Shown piece by piece: positions 38,801-50,915 of a stretch of DNA of 64,000 nt; positions within the stretch are counted from its first letter, which is position 1, and each line of letters opens with the position of its first letter. The stretch is from Ensifer canadensis (GTDB lineage Bacteria; Pseudomonadota; Alphaproteobacteria; Rhizobiales; Rhizobiaceae): assembly GCF_017488845.2 (NCBI RefSeq), contig NZ_CP083370.1, forward strand, positions 3,411,501 to 3,475,500, written 5' to 3'. The notes beneath the pieces are model-generated. The model was not told the origin of the DNA. It saw only the letters and a list, made by a program, of their open reading frames with translations, and made no database searches. Both the position numbers and the translations under genes were made by a program.

Positions 38801-39433
38801 ATGCAAACCGAGCTACTGAGGGAAGACCAATCACGGTCTCCCGAACAAAGGCTGAGGCCCCAACGGTCAAGGACCGATTGCCCGATATTGTTGTCACCCC
38901 GGCTCGTTCTGCGCGCGCCCCATGAAGACGATATCGACGCCCTTGCCCATCTTGCCAACAATGCCAATGTCGCCACCATGGTCTCGCGCATGCCGCACCC
39001 GTATACGACGGCCGATGCCGCCGATTTCGTGCGACGCGCCAAAGCCGGCACGATTGGCAAGTGCGTCTACGCGATTACCAAAGCGGATAATGGCGCATTC
39101 CTCGGTTGTTGCGGTATCGAGCCGCACCCCGATGGCAAGACGGCGGAACTCGGCTACTGGCTGGGCGAACCCTATTGGAACCAAGGCTATGCCACAGAGG
39201 CTGCCCAGGCGCTCACCGACATGGCCTTTCGCACCCGTGACATCGACCAGATCGATGCGCGCTGCCGGGTCATGAACCTCGCCTCGCGCCGGGTCATCCA
39301 GAAGTGCGGCTTCCAGTTCCAGGGCAGCGGCATGGTCGGCAGCCTGGCGCTCGGCGGCTCGATCTCTGTCGAATGGTATCGGCTCGACCGCAAGACCTGG
39401 GTTTCGCTCAGAAGCTGGGGAGGCATGCGATGA
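38801..39433 (+). CDS. GNAT N-acetyltransferase (RimJ/RimL type), first of pair
   Basis: 210-residue acetyltransferase. After the N-terminal part, LLSPRLVLRAPHEDDIDAL opens the RimJ-like domain; CCGIEPHPDGKTAELGYWLG, GYATEAAQALTDMAFR and ASRRVIQKCGFQFQGSG are the characteristic blocks. The ATG at 38801 follows GGAGGACG; upstream frame parts lie in the terminator. Its stop overlaps the start of a second GNAT gene by ATGA, so the two are translationally coupled. Substrates are likely ribosomal or other protein N-termini, by analogy with RimJ/RimL and the neighbouring rplU-rpmA. Confidence 0.9.
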   Translation: MQTELLREDQSRSPEQRLRPQRSRTDCPILLSPRLVLRAPHEDDIDALAHLANNANVATMVSRMPHPYTTADAADFVRRAKAGTIGKCVYAITKADNGAFLGCCGIEPHPDGKTAELGYWLGEPYWNQGYATEAAQALTDMAFRTRDIDQIDARCRVMNLASRRVIQKCGFQFQGSGMVGSLALGGSISVEWYRLDRKTWVSLRSWGGMR

Positions 39434-40014
39434 ACGCGCTCACCTCCGAACGCTCGCGCACCGCGATCCGTCCCGGCCCCGGGCCCTGCCCGGTCATCGA
39501 AACCAGGCGGCTGGTGCTGAGGCCCCACAGCCGAAGCGATGCCGAGGCGATCGCTCAGTCGCTGGGCGATTTCCAGGTGGCGCGCATGCTCTCGCGTGTG
39601 CCTGCACCTTACGACCAGCAGGATGCGCTCGATTGGCTGGCAAGCCAGACCTCGGGACTCACCCCCGACTGGACGCTGGCGATCACCACCGGCGACGACG
39701 TGCATATCGGTTGCATCGGCATCGAGCTCAGGCACGGCCAATGGCATGTCGGCTACTGGCTGAACCGGTTCTACTGGGGCAAGGGCCTGGCGAGCGAAGC
39801 AGCCTATGCGGCGATCGAGCGCTTCTTCCGGCGCATGCCGGAAACGACCCTGCATTCCGGCGTCTTCGCCGACAATCCGGGGTCGCTCAAGGTCCAGGAA
39901 AAGCTCGGCTTCCAGATCACCGGCTGCAGCCAGATCTATGCGCTCGCCCGCAATGCCATGGTCGCCCATATCGAGACCCGGCTGAGCGCGGCAGATCTGC
40001 GCCGGCCACACTGA
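39430..40014 (+). CDS. GNAT N-acetyltransferase (RimJ/RimL type), second of pair
   Basis: 194 residues, similar in layout to the previous gene: ETRRLVLRPHSRSDAEAIAQ, CIGIELRHGQWHVGYWLN, FYWGKGLASEAAYAAIERFF and NPGSLKVQEKLGFQITGC. The ATG overlaps the upstream TGA (ATGA). The pair reads as a duplicated gene that has diverged. It ends at a hairpin shared with the convergent EEP gene. Confidence 0.9.
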   Translation: MNALTSERSRTAIRPGPGPCPVIETRRLVLRPHSRSDAEAIAQSLGDFQVARMLSRVPAPYDQQDALDWLASQTSGLTPDWTLAITTGDDVHIGCIGIELRHGQWHVGYWLNRFYWGKGLASEAAYAAIERFFRRMPETTLHSGVFADNPGSLKVQEKLGFQITGCSQIYALARNAMVAHIETRLSAADLRRPH

Positions 40015-40021
40015 AGAAACA

Positions 40022-40051
40022 ATCCCCGCGAAGCCATGCCTTTGCGGGGAT
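40022..40051. terminator. Bidirectional hairpin between GNAT and EEP genes
   Basis: ATCCCCGC (40022-40029) pairs with GCGGGGAT (40044-40051). Both sides are only moderately T-rich (TTGTTTC on the minus side), and the two genes converge here, so it plausibly ends both. Confidence 0.6.
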
Positions 40052-40056
40052 ATTCG

Positions 40057-42013
<1,957 letters not shown>

Positions 42014-42014
42014 C

Positions 42015-43176
42015 ATGACGAAGACCCGCAAGCCGCTTCAGAAGTATCGCCGGGTCGTCATCAAGATCGGGTCGGCCCTGTTGGTCGATCGCGCGACCGG
42101 GCTGAAAAAGGCCTGGCTCGACGCCATGTGTGCCGACATCGCCGCCCTCAGGGCCAAGGGCGTCGACGTGCTCGTCGTCTCCTCCGGCGCCATCGCGCTC
42201 GGCCGCACCGTACTGAAACTCCCTTCTGGCGCGCTAAAACTCGAGGAAAGCCAGGCGGCCGCGGCCGTCGGCCAGATCGCGCTTGCCCGCGCCTGGTCGG
42301 AAAGTCTTTCGACAGACGCGATCGTCGCCGGCCAGGTGCTACTGACGCTCGGCGACACCGAGGAGCGTCGACGCTATTTGAATGCCCGCGCCACGATCAA
42401 CCAGCTGCTGAAGCTCGGCGCCGTGCCGATCATCAACGAGAACGATACGGTGGCGACCACCGAAATCCGCTATGGCGACAACGACCGCCTGGCCGCCCGC
42501 GTCGCCACCATGGTCGGCGCTGACCTCCTGGTGCTGCTTTCCGACATCGACGGCCTCTATACGGCGCCGCCGCATCTCGACCCCGATGCCCGTTTCCTCG
42601 ACACGATCGCGGAGATCACGCCCGAGATCGAGGCGATGGCAGGGGGGGCTGCCTCCGAGCTGTCGCGCGGCGGCATGCGCACCAAGATTGATGCCGGCAA
42701 GATCGCAACCACCGCCGGCTGCTCCATGATCATCGCCTCGGGCAAACCCAACCATCCGCTGGCGGCCATCGAGGAAGGCGCTCGCTCGTCCTGGTTTGCA
42801 CCATCGGGCTCACCGGTGACCGCACGCAAGACCTGGATTGCCGGGCAGCTGCTGCCGGCCGGCACGCTCGCCATCGATGCCGGCGCCGAGGAGGCGCTGC
42901 GCTCCGGCAAGAGCCTGCTGCCTGCCGGCGTGCGCGAAGTGAAGGGCACCTTCAGCCGCGGCGACACCATTGCCATTCTCGGCGCAGCGGGCCGCGAAAT
43001 CGCCCGTGGTCTTGCCGGCTATGACGCCGACGAGGCTCGCCAGATCGCCGGCAAGAAATCCGCAGAGATCGCGGCGATCCTCGGCTATGCCGGCCGCGCC
43101 GCCATGGTGCATCGCGACGATCTGGTGATGACCGGCAAGCGCGCCGACGAGAAGGACGGCCGGAGGGATGAAGTCC

Positions 43177-43184
<8 letters not shown>
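42015..43184 (+). CDS. proB: Glutamate 5-kinase
   Basis: Phosphorylates glutamate to start proline synthesis. 389 residues. The amino acid kinase domain has [12 protein letters not shown] and [20 protein letters not shown], then [17 protein letters not shown] [15 protein letters not shown]-terminal PUA domain (about 290-389) begins [20 protein letters not shown]. The start at 42015 is one base after the obgE stop. Its stop overlaps the proA start. Confidence 0.97.
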
Positions 43185-44460
<1,276 letters not shown>

Positions 44461-44461
44461 C

Positions 44462-45085
44462 GTGACGTCCAGCGAAGTGAACGGCCGCTATCTGCGCATG
44501 CCCCATGTCGAAAGCGGCATGGTGGTCGGCCTGTTCGGCGGCTCGTTCAATCCGCCGCATCAGGGGCATGTGCTGGTCGCCGAAACGGCGATCCAGCGCC
44601 TCGGCCTCAACCAGCTCTGGTGGATGGTCACCCCCGGAAACCCGCTGAAGAACCACAATAATCTGGCGCCGCTTGCCGATCGCATCGCGCTCAGCGAGAA
44701 GATCGCCCCGAATCCGCGCATCAAGGTGACCGCCTTCGAAAAGGCGCTGGGGCAGAGCTATACCGCTCGCACGCTCGAGATGGTAAAGGCCCGCAACCGC
44801 GATATCCGCTTCGTCTGGATCATGGGGGCCGACAACCTGCGCAGCTTTCACCGCTGGCAGAATTGGCAGAAAATCGCCCGCACGGTTCCGATCGCCGTCA
44901 TCGATCGGCCGGGCTCGACGCTTGCCTATCTCTCCTCGCGCATGGCCAAGACTTTCGACTATGCCCGCATCGACGAAGACGATGCCCGGCGCCTTGCTTT
45001 TCACCCGGCACCCGCCTGGACCTTCATACACGGGCCGCGCTCCTCGATGAGTTCGACGGCACTTCGATCCGCCAGAACGGCGTGA
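44462..45085 (+). CDS. nadD: Nicotinate-nucleotide adenylyltransferase
   Basis: Adenylates nicotinate mononucleotide in NAD synthesis. 207 residues from GTG 44462, one base after the proA stop. The nucleotidyltransferase signature GLFGGSFNPPHQGH is at about residues 23-36; WWMVTPGNPLK and IMGADNLRSFHRW are family blocks, and the usual ISSTxIR motif appears as MSSTALR. All active-site residues look intact. Confidence 0.96.
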   Translation: MTSSEVNGRYLRMPHVESGMVVGLFGGSFNPPHQGHVLVAETAIQRLGLNQLWWMVTPGNPLKNHNNLAPLADRIALSEKIAPNPRIKVTAFEKALGQSYTARTLEMVKARNRDIRFVWIMGADNLRSFHRWQNWQKIARTVPIAVIDRPGSTLAYLSSRMAKTFDYARIDEDDARRLAFHPAPAWTFIHGPRSSMSSTALRSARTA

Positions 45086-45207
45086 AATCGAATGATTCAT
45101 TTCTCGTGTCTTGAAACCGTTCTGGTTTGATGCCTACATTTACTGACGGTTCGAGCGAAACAGTCGAATCGGAAGTGCCTGTTCTGTTCACCTGGAAAGG
45201 AAAAACC

Positions 45208-45621
45208 CTGACAACAGCACACGCCAAGGGATATGCGGCCTCCGCGTTCCCACGCAGCACGGGATCTAGCGACGAAGCCGCTGTCCGTGCGCTTCAACTG
45301 GTCCTCGAAAGCCTAGAGGACTCGAAGGCAGAAGATATCGTTACCATCAACATTGCCGGCAAGTCGGCGCTGGGGGACTTCATGGTCGTTGTCTCCGGGC
45401 GATCGAGCAGGCATGTGGCGGCGATTGCCGACCATCTGACCACGGACCTGAAGGACGAGGGCTTCGGCAACGCCCGCGTCGAAGGTCTGGAAACGGGTGA
45501 CTGGGTGCTGATCGATACCGGCGATGTGATCATTCACATCTTCAGGCCGGAAATCCGGGAGTTCTACAACATCGAGAAGATGTGGGCGACACCGGAGATC
45601 GAGGACGGCACGCTGCATTGA
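45208..45621 (+). CDS. rsfS: Ribosomal silencing factor RsfS (probable CTG start)
   Basis: Binds uL14 on the 50S subunit and blocks 30S joining when nutrients are scarce. The core ALQLVLESLEDSKAEDIVTI, SGRSSRHVAAIADHL and FRPEIREFYNIEKMW is unmistakable. I place the start at CTG 45208 (giving 137 residues, beginning TTAHAKGYA): AAAGGAA lies six bases before it, and the TTAHAKG-like start is what I recall from other rhizobia. The alternative ATG at 45130 has no ribosome site and adds 26 residues unlike the family. nadD is 44-122 bp upstream depending on the start. Confidence 0.85.
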   Translation: MTTAHAKGYAASAFPRSTGSSDEAAVRALQLVLESLEDSKAEDIVTINIAGKSALGDFMVVVSGRSSRHVAAIADHLTTDLKDEGFGNARVEGLETGDWVLIDTGDVIIHIFRPEIREFYNIEKMWATPEIEDGTLH

Positions 45622-45750
45622 GATCGCACGGTTCGTCGGGCGTCTGAGCCGCCGCACGCACCGTATTGCGATCATACATATTGGGAATGTGGCTGTCATC
45701 GCCGAAGCGGCGTTCGCAGCCAGGATAATTGTTGCGACTGATCGTAGCTT

Positions 45751-45850
45751 GCAGCGCCGCGTCTGGCATGACGTGCAAATGTCGCTGTAACGCTTTAGTG
45801 CGCTGCATGACCTTCTCCTTGAATCGGCCCCGGTTTCAGGAGGTGTGCAG
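45751..45850 (+). repeat. RIME-like palindromic repeat, copy 5 (diverged)
   Basis: GCAGCGCCGCGTCTgg...ACGTGC, then the core TCGCTGTAACGCTTT, CTGCATGACC, and a decayed palindrome TCCTTGAATCG...CGGTTTCAGGA ending GTGCAG. It sits between rsfS and rlmH, 36 bp before the rlmH start. Confidence 0.8.
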
Positions 45851-45886
45851 CAGTGCGGTCCAGCGCAGGCGGAGACGGATTGGGTC

Positions 45887-46369
45887 ATGCGTATCGGACT
45901 TTTCGCAGTCGGCCGCCTCAAGGCGGGGCCGGAAAAGGATCTTGCGGCCCGCTATCTCGATCGTTTTGCCAAGGCCGGTCCGGCGATCGGTCTCGAGCTT
46001 TCCCGCGTGGTCGAAGTCAACGAAAGCCGCGCCTCCAACTCCGATACGCGCAAGCGGGAGGAGGCAGCCCAGCTTGAAAAAGCGCTCACTGACGGCAGTC
46101 TGCTGGTGCTGCTTGACGAACGCGGCAAGGCGCTCGATTCCGAAGGCTTCGCATCGCTGCTCGGCAGTTTTCGCGATAGCGGCAAACGCGACCTGATGAT
46201 CGCGATCGGCGGCGCCGACGGGCTCGACCCTGGCCTTCATTCGCGCGCCGACGCCGTGCTCAATCTCGGCAAGATGACCTGGCCGCATCAGCTGGTGCGC
46301 ATTCTGATCGCCGAACAGCTCTATCGCGCCGTGACCATCCTTTCCGGACATCCCTATCACCGTGTCTGA
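45887..46369 (+). CDS. rlmH: 23S rRNA pseudouridine-1915 N3-methyltransferase
   Basis: SPOUT-family methyltransferase acting on Ψ1915 of 23S rRNA in the 70S ribosome. 160 residues, the standard length. It begins MRIGLFAVGRLKAGPEKDL, and the knot residues GGADGLDPGLH and MTWPHQLVRILIAEQLYRA are typical. GGCGGAG sits before the ATG. It continues the nadD-rsfS-rlmH order conserved in many bacteria. Confidence 0.96.
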   Translation: MRIGLFAVGRLKAGPEKDLAARYLDRFAKAGPAIGLELSRVVEVNESRASNSDTRKREEAAQLEKALTDGSLLVLLDERGKALDSEGFASLLGSFRDSGKRDLMIAIGGADGLDPGLHSRADAVLNLGKMTWPHQLVRILIAEQLYRAVTILSGHPYHRV

Positions 46370-46498
46370 GACGCGCCATGCACCGGCGATAACGAGAATA
46401 TGTGTTGGTCGCATCCGCCAAATCAGATTAGGCTTTTTGAGGAGAGCGTCACGCACCGGGGAAAGATGCCCGGCGAGCGCTCAGAAACGTTGAAACTG

Positions 46499-46569
46499 CG
46501 CATGACGCTTTCCGAAAATCGGTTCCGGTTGGCGGAAGTAAGCGCGAAGCATTTCCAGTTGGATGCATA
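46499..46569. repeat. Short palindromic intergenic repeat
   Basis: GCGCATGACGCTTTCCGAAAATCGG faces a partner GGCGGAAGTAAGCGCGAAGCA; a unit different from the RIME-like copies. It is located between rlmH and envC. Confidence 0.4.
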
Positions 46570-46576
46570 GGGACGA

Positions 46577-48010
46577 ATGACGCGCCGAAGCATGATGAGC
46601 GCTTTCAGCAAGATCGGTGGCGAAGCATGGCGGCCCGGCCGCAGTGCGGCGCTGCTGGCGCTTGTGCTTGTTGCTGCGCTTCCGGCAGCCGCCCAGGATG
46701 CACCGGCGACGCCAGCGGCATCAGCGGCGGACCAGCAGCAGGGGCCGCCCGATCCGGCGGCAAACCTGACGCTTCGTCGAGACAGCACCCGCAGCGAGCT
46801 CGATGCGCTGTCGAAAACCATCACGCTGTCGCAGGAGCGCGCCGACGAGCTGGCGGCGACCATCGCCGAGATCGACAAAAACAATGAGGCATTGCGCGCC
46901 GCCATCGTCGATTCTGCCAGGAAGCGGCAGGGTCTGGAGCAGCAGATCGTCGATGGAGAGAAGAAGCTGAGCGAGTTGCGCTCCAAGGAAGATACCGTGC
47001 GCCGATCGCTGCGCGCCCGGCGTGGGGTGCTTGCCGAAGTGCTCGCCGCACTTCAGCGCATGGGCCGCAACCCGCCGCCGGCGATCCTGGTGACGCCTGA
47101 GGATGCGCTCGGCTCCGTTCGCAGCGCCATTCTGCTCGGCGCTGTCGTACCCGGAATTCGCGAGGAAACGGACAACCTCGTCGCCGACCTGAAGGCGCTC
47201 GCCGATATCAGAACCGGCATCGGCAAGCAGCGCGAAGAGCTGACGGCAGCGATGACGGCCAATGCCGAGGAAGAGCGTCGCATGTCGATGCTCGTGGCCG
47301 AAAAGGAAAAACTGCGCCAGAAAAGTGCGGCCGAACTCGCCGCCGAACAGCGCAAGGCGCAGGAACTCGCCTCGCAGGCGACCAATCTCGAAGGCCTCAT
47401 CGGTTCGCTCGAAAATGACATCGCTTCGGTGCGCGACGCGGCTGCCGCCGCACGCGCGCAGGAAGAGGAACGCCTGCGCATGAGCGAGGCCGAGCGCGAA
47501 GCGGCGCGGGAGCTCGCCCGGAGCGCCGTGCCCGACAAAAACCGCATTGCGCCAGCATACGTGTTCTCGGAGCTGAGGAATAAGCTTGCCTATCCGGCCG
47601 CGGGATCGCTTTTGCGAAAGTTCGGTGATGCCGATGGTACAGGGCACTCCCTGCAAGGGATCATGTTGGAAACCAACCCCGGCGCGCTGGTGACTGCGCC
47701 GTCAGATGGCTGGATCGTCTATGCAGGCAATTTCCGCAGTTATGGGCAGATGATCATTCTCAATCCGGGCGACGGCTACCATGTTGTGCTGTCGGGCATG
47801 GAGAAGGTGAGCGTACAGACCGGACAATTTGTCGTGGCGGGTGAACCGCTTGCGACGATGGGTGCGAAAAGAGTCGCAAGTGCTGCGGCCTTGGCGCTGG
47901 AAACCGACCGGCCGACGCTTTACATTGAATTCCGAAAAGACGGAAAACCGGTTGATTCCCGACCATGGTGGACCGCAGCAGAGGTTGGAAAGGCGCGAAA
48001 TGATACGTAG
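46577..48010 (+). CDS. envC: EnvC-like murein hydrolase activator
   Basis: 477 residues. A signal peptide (about 1-40, ending PAAAQD) leads a long coiled coil (about 55-310, repeating ELDALSKTITLSQERADELA and VAEKEKLRQKSAAEL) and a C-terminal LytM/M23 domain (about 355-470). The metallopeptidase ligands are lost: the first motif reads GHSLQGIMLET (His present, Asp lost) and the HxH motif reads TLYIEFR. This is as in E. coli EnvC, which activates amidases at the septum without being an enzyme itself. It overlaps ctpA by 11 bp. Confidence 0.92.
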   Translation: MTRRSMMSAFSKIGGEAWRPGRSAALLALVLVAALPAAAQDAPATPAASAADQQQGPPDPAANLTLRRDSTRSELDALSKTITLSQERADELAATIAEIDKNNEALRAAIVDSARKRQGLEQQIVDGEKKLSELRSKEDTVRRSLRARRGVLAEVLAALQRMGRNPPPAILVTPEDALGSVRSAILLGAVVPGIREETDNLVADLKALADIRTGIGKQREELTAAMTANAEEERRMSMLVAEKEKLRQKSAAELAAEQRKAQELASQATNLEGLIGSLENDIASVRDAAAAARAQEEERLRMSEAEREAARELARSAVPDKNRIAPAYVFSELRNKLAYPAAGSLLRKFGDADGTGHSLQGIMLETNPGALVTAPSDGWIVYAGNFRSYGQMIILNPGDGYHVVLSGMEKVSVQTGQFVVAGEPLATMGAKRVASAAALALETDRPTLYIEFRKDGKPVDSRPWWTAAEVGKARNDT

Positions 48011-49322
48011 GGCTTCACTTGTTCTGGTCGGGGCGCTGATGGGTGCGACCGCTATGGGCGTCATTTATTCGGCTGTCGTTCCGGCCGTCGCGGCCAATAC
48101 CTCGACTTATCGCGAGCTGGCGATTTTTGGTGACGTGTTTGAGCGCGTGCGCGCGCAGTACGTCACCCCTCCGCAGGATGACAAGCTGATCGAGAATGCC
48201 ATCAATGGCATGCTCTCTTCGCTTGATCCGCACTCGAGCTACATGAACTCGACCGACGCCGAGGACATGCGCACCCAGACCCGCGGCGAATTCGGCGGCC
48301 TCGGCATCGAAGTGACGATGGAAGACGACCTCGTCAAGGTCACGAGCCCGATCGACGACACGCCCGCGGCCCGCGCCGGCGTTCTCGCCGGTGACTTCAT
48401 TTCCAAGATCGACGGCCAGGACGTTCGTGGCCTGAAGCTTGAAGATGCGGTCGAGAAGATGCGTGGCGCCGTCGGCACCCCGATCAAGTTGACGATCCTG
48501 CGCAAGGGCGCCGACAAGCCGATTGAACTGTCGATCGTGCGTGACGTGATCGCCGTTCGCGCCGTCAAGTTCCGCACCGAAGGCGACGTCGGCTATCTTC
48601 GCGTGATCTCGTTCACCGAGAAGACCTACGACGACCTGAAGAAGGGCATCGAGAAGATCAAGTCCGAAGTACCGGCCGACAAGCTGAAGGGCTATGTCCT
48701 TGACCTGCGCCTCAACCCGGGCGGTCTGCTCGACCAGGCGATCAACGTTTCCGACGCCTTCCTGGAGCGTGGCGAGGTCGTTTCGACCCGCGGCCGCAAT
48801 CCGGACGAGACCCGCCGCTTCAACGCGACGCCTGGCGATCTGACCGACGGCAAGCCGGTGGTCGTTCTCGTCAATGGCGGCTCGGCTTCCGCATCGGAAA
48901 TCGTTGCCGGCGCCCTGCAGGACCTGAAGCGCGCGACCGTGCTCGGCACGCGCTCCTTCGGCAAGGGCTCGGTACAGACGATCATTCCGCTCGGCGAAGC
49001 AGGCGCTCTGCGCCTGACGACGGCGCTCTACTACACGCCGTCGGGCAAATCGATCCAGGGAACGGGCATCACGCCCGACATCAAGGTCGAACAGCCACTG
49101 CCGCCGGAACTGCTTGGCAGGGTCGAAGCCCAGGGCGAATCCGATCTGCGTGGCCACATCCAGGGACAGAGCGAAACCGACGAAGGTTCCGGCTCGGTCG
49201 CCTATGTACCGCCGGAAACCAAGGACGACCTGCAGCTCAACTACGCGCTTGACCTCTTGCGCGGCAAGAAGACCGATCCGGCCTTCCCGGCAAGCCCGGA
49301 GCAGGCAGAGCTCAAGAAGTAA
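48000..49322 (+). CDS. ctpA: Carboxy-terminal processing peptidase (S41)
   Basis: Periplasmic serine protease of 440 residues. A signal anchor (about 1-34) precedes a PDZ domain (about 98-175, GEFGGLGIEVTMEDDLVKV, PAARAGVLAGDFI) and the S41 core, with the catalytic dyad S297 (GGSASASEI) and K322 (RSFGKGSVQT). The C-terminal extension is acidic and low in complexity. Proteases of this family trim cell-wall enzymes and lipoproteins. Its start lies inside envC, so translation is coupled. Confidence 0.95.
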   Translation: MIRRASLVLVGALMGATAMGVIYSAVVPAVAANTSTYRELAIFGDVFERVRAQYVTPPQDDKLIENAINGMLSSLDPHSSYMNSTDAEDMRTQTRGEFGGLGIEVTMEDDLVKVTSPIDDTPAARAGVLAGDFISKIDGQDVRGLKLEDAVEKMRGAVGTPIKLTILRKGADKPIELSIVRDVIAVRAVKFRTEGDVGYLRVISFTEKTYDDLKKGIEKIKSEVPADKLKGYVLDLRLNPGGLLDQAINVSDAFLERGEVVSTRGRNPDETRRFNATPGDLTDGKPVVVLVNGGSASASEIVAGALQDLKRATVLGTRSFGKGSVQTIIPLGEAGALRLTTALYYTPSGKSIQGTGITPDIKVEQPLPPELLGRVEAQGESDLRGHIQGQSETDEGSGSVAYVPPETKDDLQLNYALDLLRGKKTDPAFPASPEQAELKK

Positions 49323-49329
49323 GCCATTG

Positions 49330-49361
49330 AAGGCGCCGGGCTGGTCAACCCGGCGCCTTTA
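49330..49361 (+). terminator. Hairpin terminator after ctpA
   Basis: AAGGCGCCGGG pairs with CCCGGCGCCTT over a CTGGTCAA loop, followed by TTATA, about ten bases past the ctpA stop. Confidence 0.75.
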
Positions 49362-49459
49362 TACTATGTGGGCTGCAGGTGCTGCCGGAAACCGCCGATT
49401 CTCTTAAAAACGGCGCATCCCTCACCGGCAACTCTCCTTCAGGTCGACCGAGGCTCCGT

Positions 49460-50677
49460 TTGGGAACAGATCTCAATGCCCCCCTTGGCCAGAACCGCCG
49501 GGAAAAGACCGCGCCAAGACGCGACCGTCGTTGCCTTCTCAGCTATTCCCTTGTCGGCATCTTTGCCCTTTCCATAATCGGCCTTTCCGTCTGGAACGCC
49601 GTCGCTCCGGATGGGTTGCGCAGGCAGGCGTCCGAACCGGGTATGGTTGGGCCGGAACCGGCCGAAACGGCACAAAAGACACCCAATTCCACAAGCGGGC
49701 AAGCATCGAACACCAGCGGCGGCACGCTGAAGCCGGGCACCGCCTTCTCCGGCGCTCATGTCGAGGAAACCCTGACAAACGACGGCGCGACCGTCACCAA
49801 GTTCACGCCGCGCCAACGCGACGGCAGCGGGCCTGCGCTGATCAATGTCGGCCCGATCCGCGGCCAGGACCCGCGCATGGCCGCCCTTCCGAATGACGAC
49901 CTGCTGGAAGACAGCGCTGAGGGCCGGCTACCGATCACCGCCGCCGACGGGCTGCGGCCGATGGATCAATATGCCCGACCCTGGTCGGGTGCACGCGGCA
50001 CCCGTATCGCGCTTGTGATCGGCGGCCTTGGCCTCAGCCAGACCGGCACGCAGAAGGCCATCCGCGACCTGCCGCCCGACGTCACCCTCGCCTTTGCCGC
50101 CGCCGGCAACAGCCTGCAGCGCTGGATGCAGGAGGCAAGACGCAGCGGCCATGAGATCCTGCTGCAGATCCCGATGGAGCCTTTCGATTACCCCGACAAC
50201 GATCCGGGACCGCGCGCGCTCCGCCTCTCGCTTGGTTCGACGAAGAACCTGGCCGAACTGCACAAGAACATGGCGCAGATCACCAACTACACCGGCATCA
50301 TGAACTATCTCGGTGGGCGCTTTCTCTCCGATGCCGATGCTCTCGAACCGGTGATGCGCGATCTCGGCAAACGCGGCGTGCTTTTCCTCGACGACGGCAC
50401 GTCGGCGCAATCGCTGTCCGGCAAGCTTGCCGATGCCTTTGACGTTCCGCATGGCTTCGCCGACATGACCGTCGACAGCGAGCTCAGCCGCAGCGCCATC
50501 CTGAAAAAACTCGACGAGCTGGAACGCATCGCCCGGCGCAACGGTACAGCCATCGGTGTCGCCTCGGCATTCGACGAGAGCGTGGCCGCCATCGCCCAGT
50601 GGGCCGGCGAGGCGGAAGGGCGCGGCATCGAGATCGTCGGCGTTTCAGCACTCGTCAAGGACCCGCAGCAGAGATAG
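49460..50677 (+). CDS. Divergent polysaccharide deacetylase family protein (YibQ-like)
   Basis: 405 residues. A short cytoplasmic part (GTDLNAPLGQ near the start), a membrane anchor (about 27-47, SLVGIFALSIIGLSVWN), a disordered linker and a divergent polysaccharide deacetylase domain (about 185-400; RIALVIGGLGLSQTGTQKAI, IPMEPFDYPDNDPGP, NYTGIMNYLGGRF, FLDDGTSA). TTG 49460 is chosen: it has GAGG seven bases ahead and gives the conserved DLNAPLG beginning. E. coli yibQ adjoins envC, so the synteny is conserved and suggests a cell-wall role; the substrate is unknown. Confidence 0.88.
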   Translation: MGTDLNAPLGQNRREKTAPRRDRRCLLSYSLVGIFALSIIGLSVWNAVAPDGLRRQASEPGMVGPEPAETAQKTPNSTSGQASNTSGGTLKPGTAFSGAHVEETLTNDGATVTKFTPRQRDGSGPALINVGPIRGQDPRMAALPNDDLLEDSAEGRLPITAADGLRPMDQYARPWSGARGTRIALVIGGLGLSQTGTQKAIRDLPPDVTLAFAAAGNSLQRWMQEARRSGHEILLQIPMEPFDYPDNDPGPRALRLSLGSTKNLAELHKNMAQITNYTGIMNYLGGRFLSDADALEPVMRDLGKRGVLFLDDGTSAQSLSGKLADAFDVPHGFADMTVDSELSRSAILKKLDELERIARRNGTAIGVASAFDESVAAIAQWAGEAEGRGIEIVGVSALVKDPQQR

Positions 50678-50691
50678 GTCAAGCGTGCCTT

Positions 50692-50751
50692 GAGCGCCGC
50701 GCGTCTTATTGGACGCGCAAAGGTCGCTGTAGCACTTTGAATTGCTGCATG
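50692..50751 (+). repeat. RIME-like palindromic repeat, copy 6 (truncated)
   Basis: Left half only: GAGCGCCGCGCGTCT...GGACGCGC and TCGCTGTAGCACTTTGAATTGCTGCATGT. It stops where the long palindrome should begin, at about 50751. It lies 15 bp after the YibQ-like gene stop. Confidence 0.85.
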
Positions 50752-50915
50752 TAGGGCGCCATGTCAGAAGCCCAGCGCCTCAGGCGAGGCGCACGAAATC
50801 ATTGCGAACCCGAAAGATGGGTGCGATGAGACTTCACAAAGGTTCGAACACTTCAGGGCCATACGCTGCCGTGCGCGAGCAGTGGGTCACGCCTTGAGCC
50901 AGGAGAGGACAGCGG

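Noticed and set aside
45130..45621. ATG 45130 as the start of rsfS
   Set aside because: No ribosome site, and the extra 26 residues do not resemble the family.
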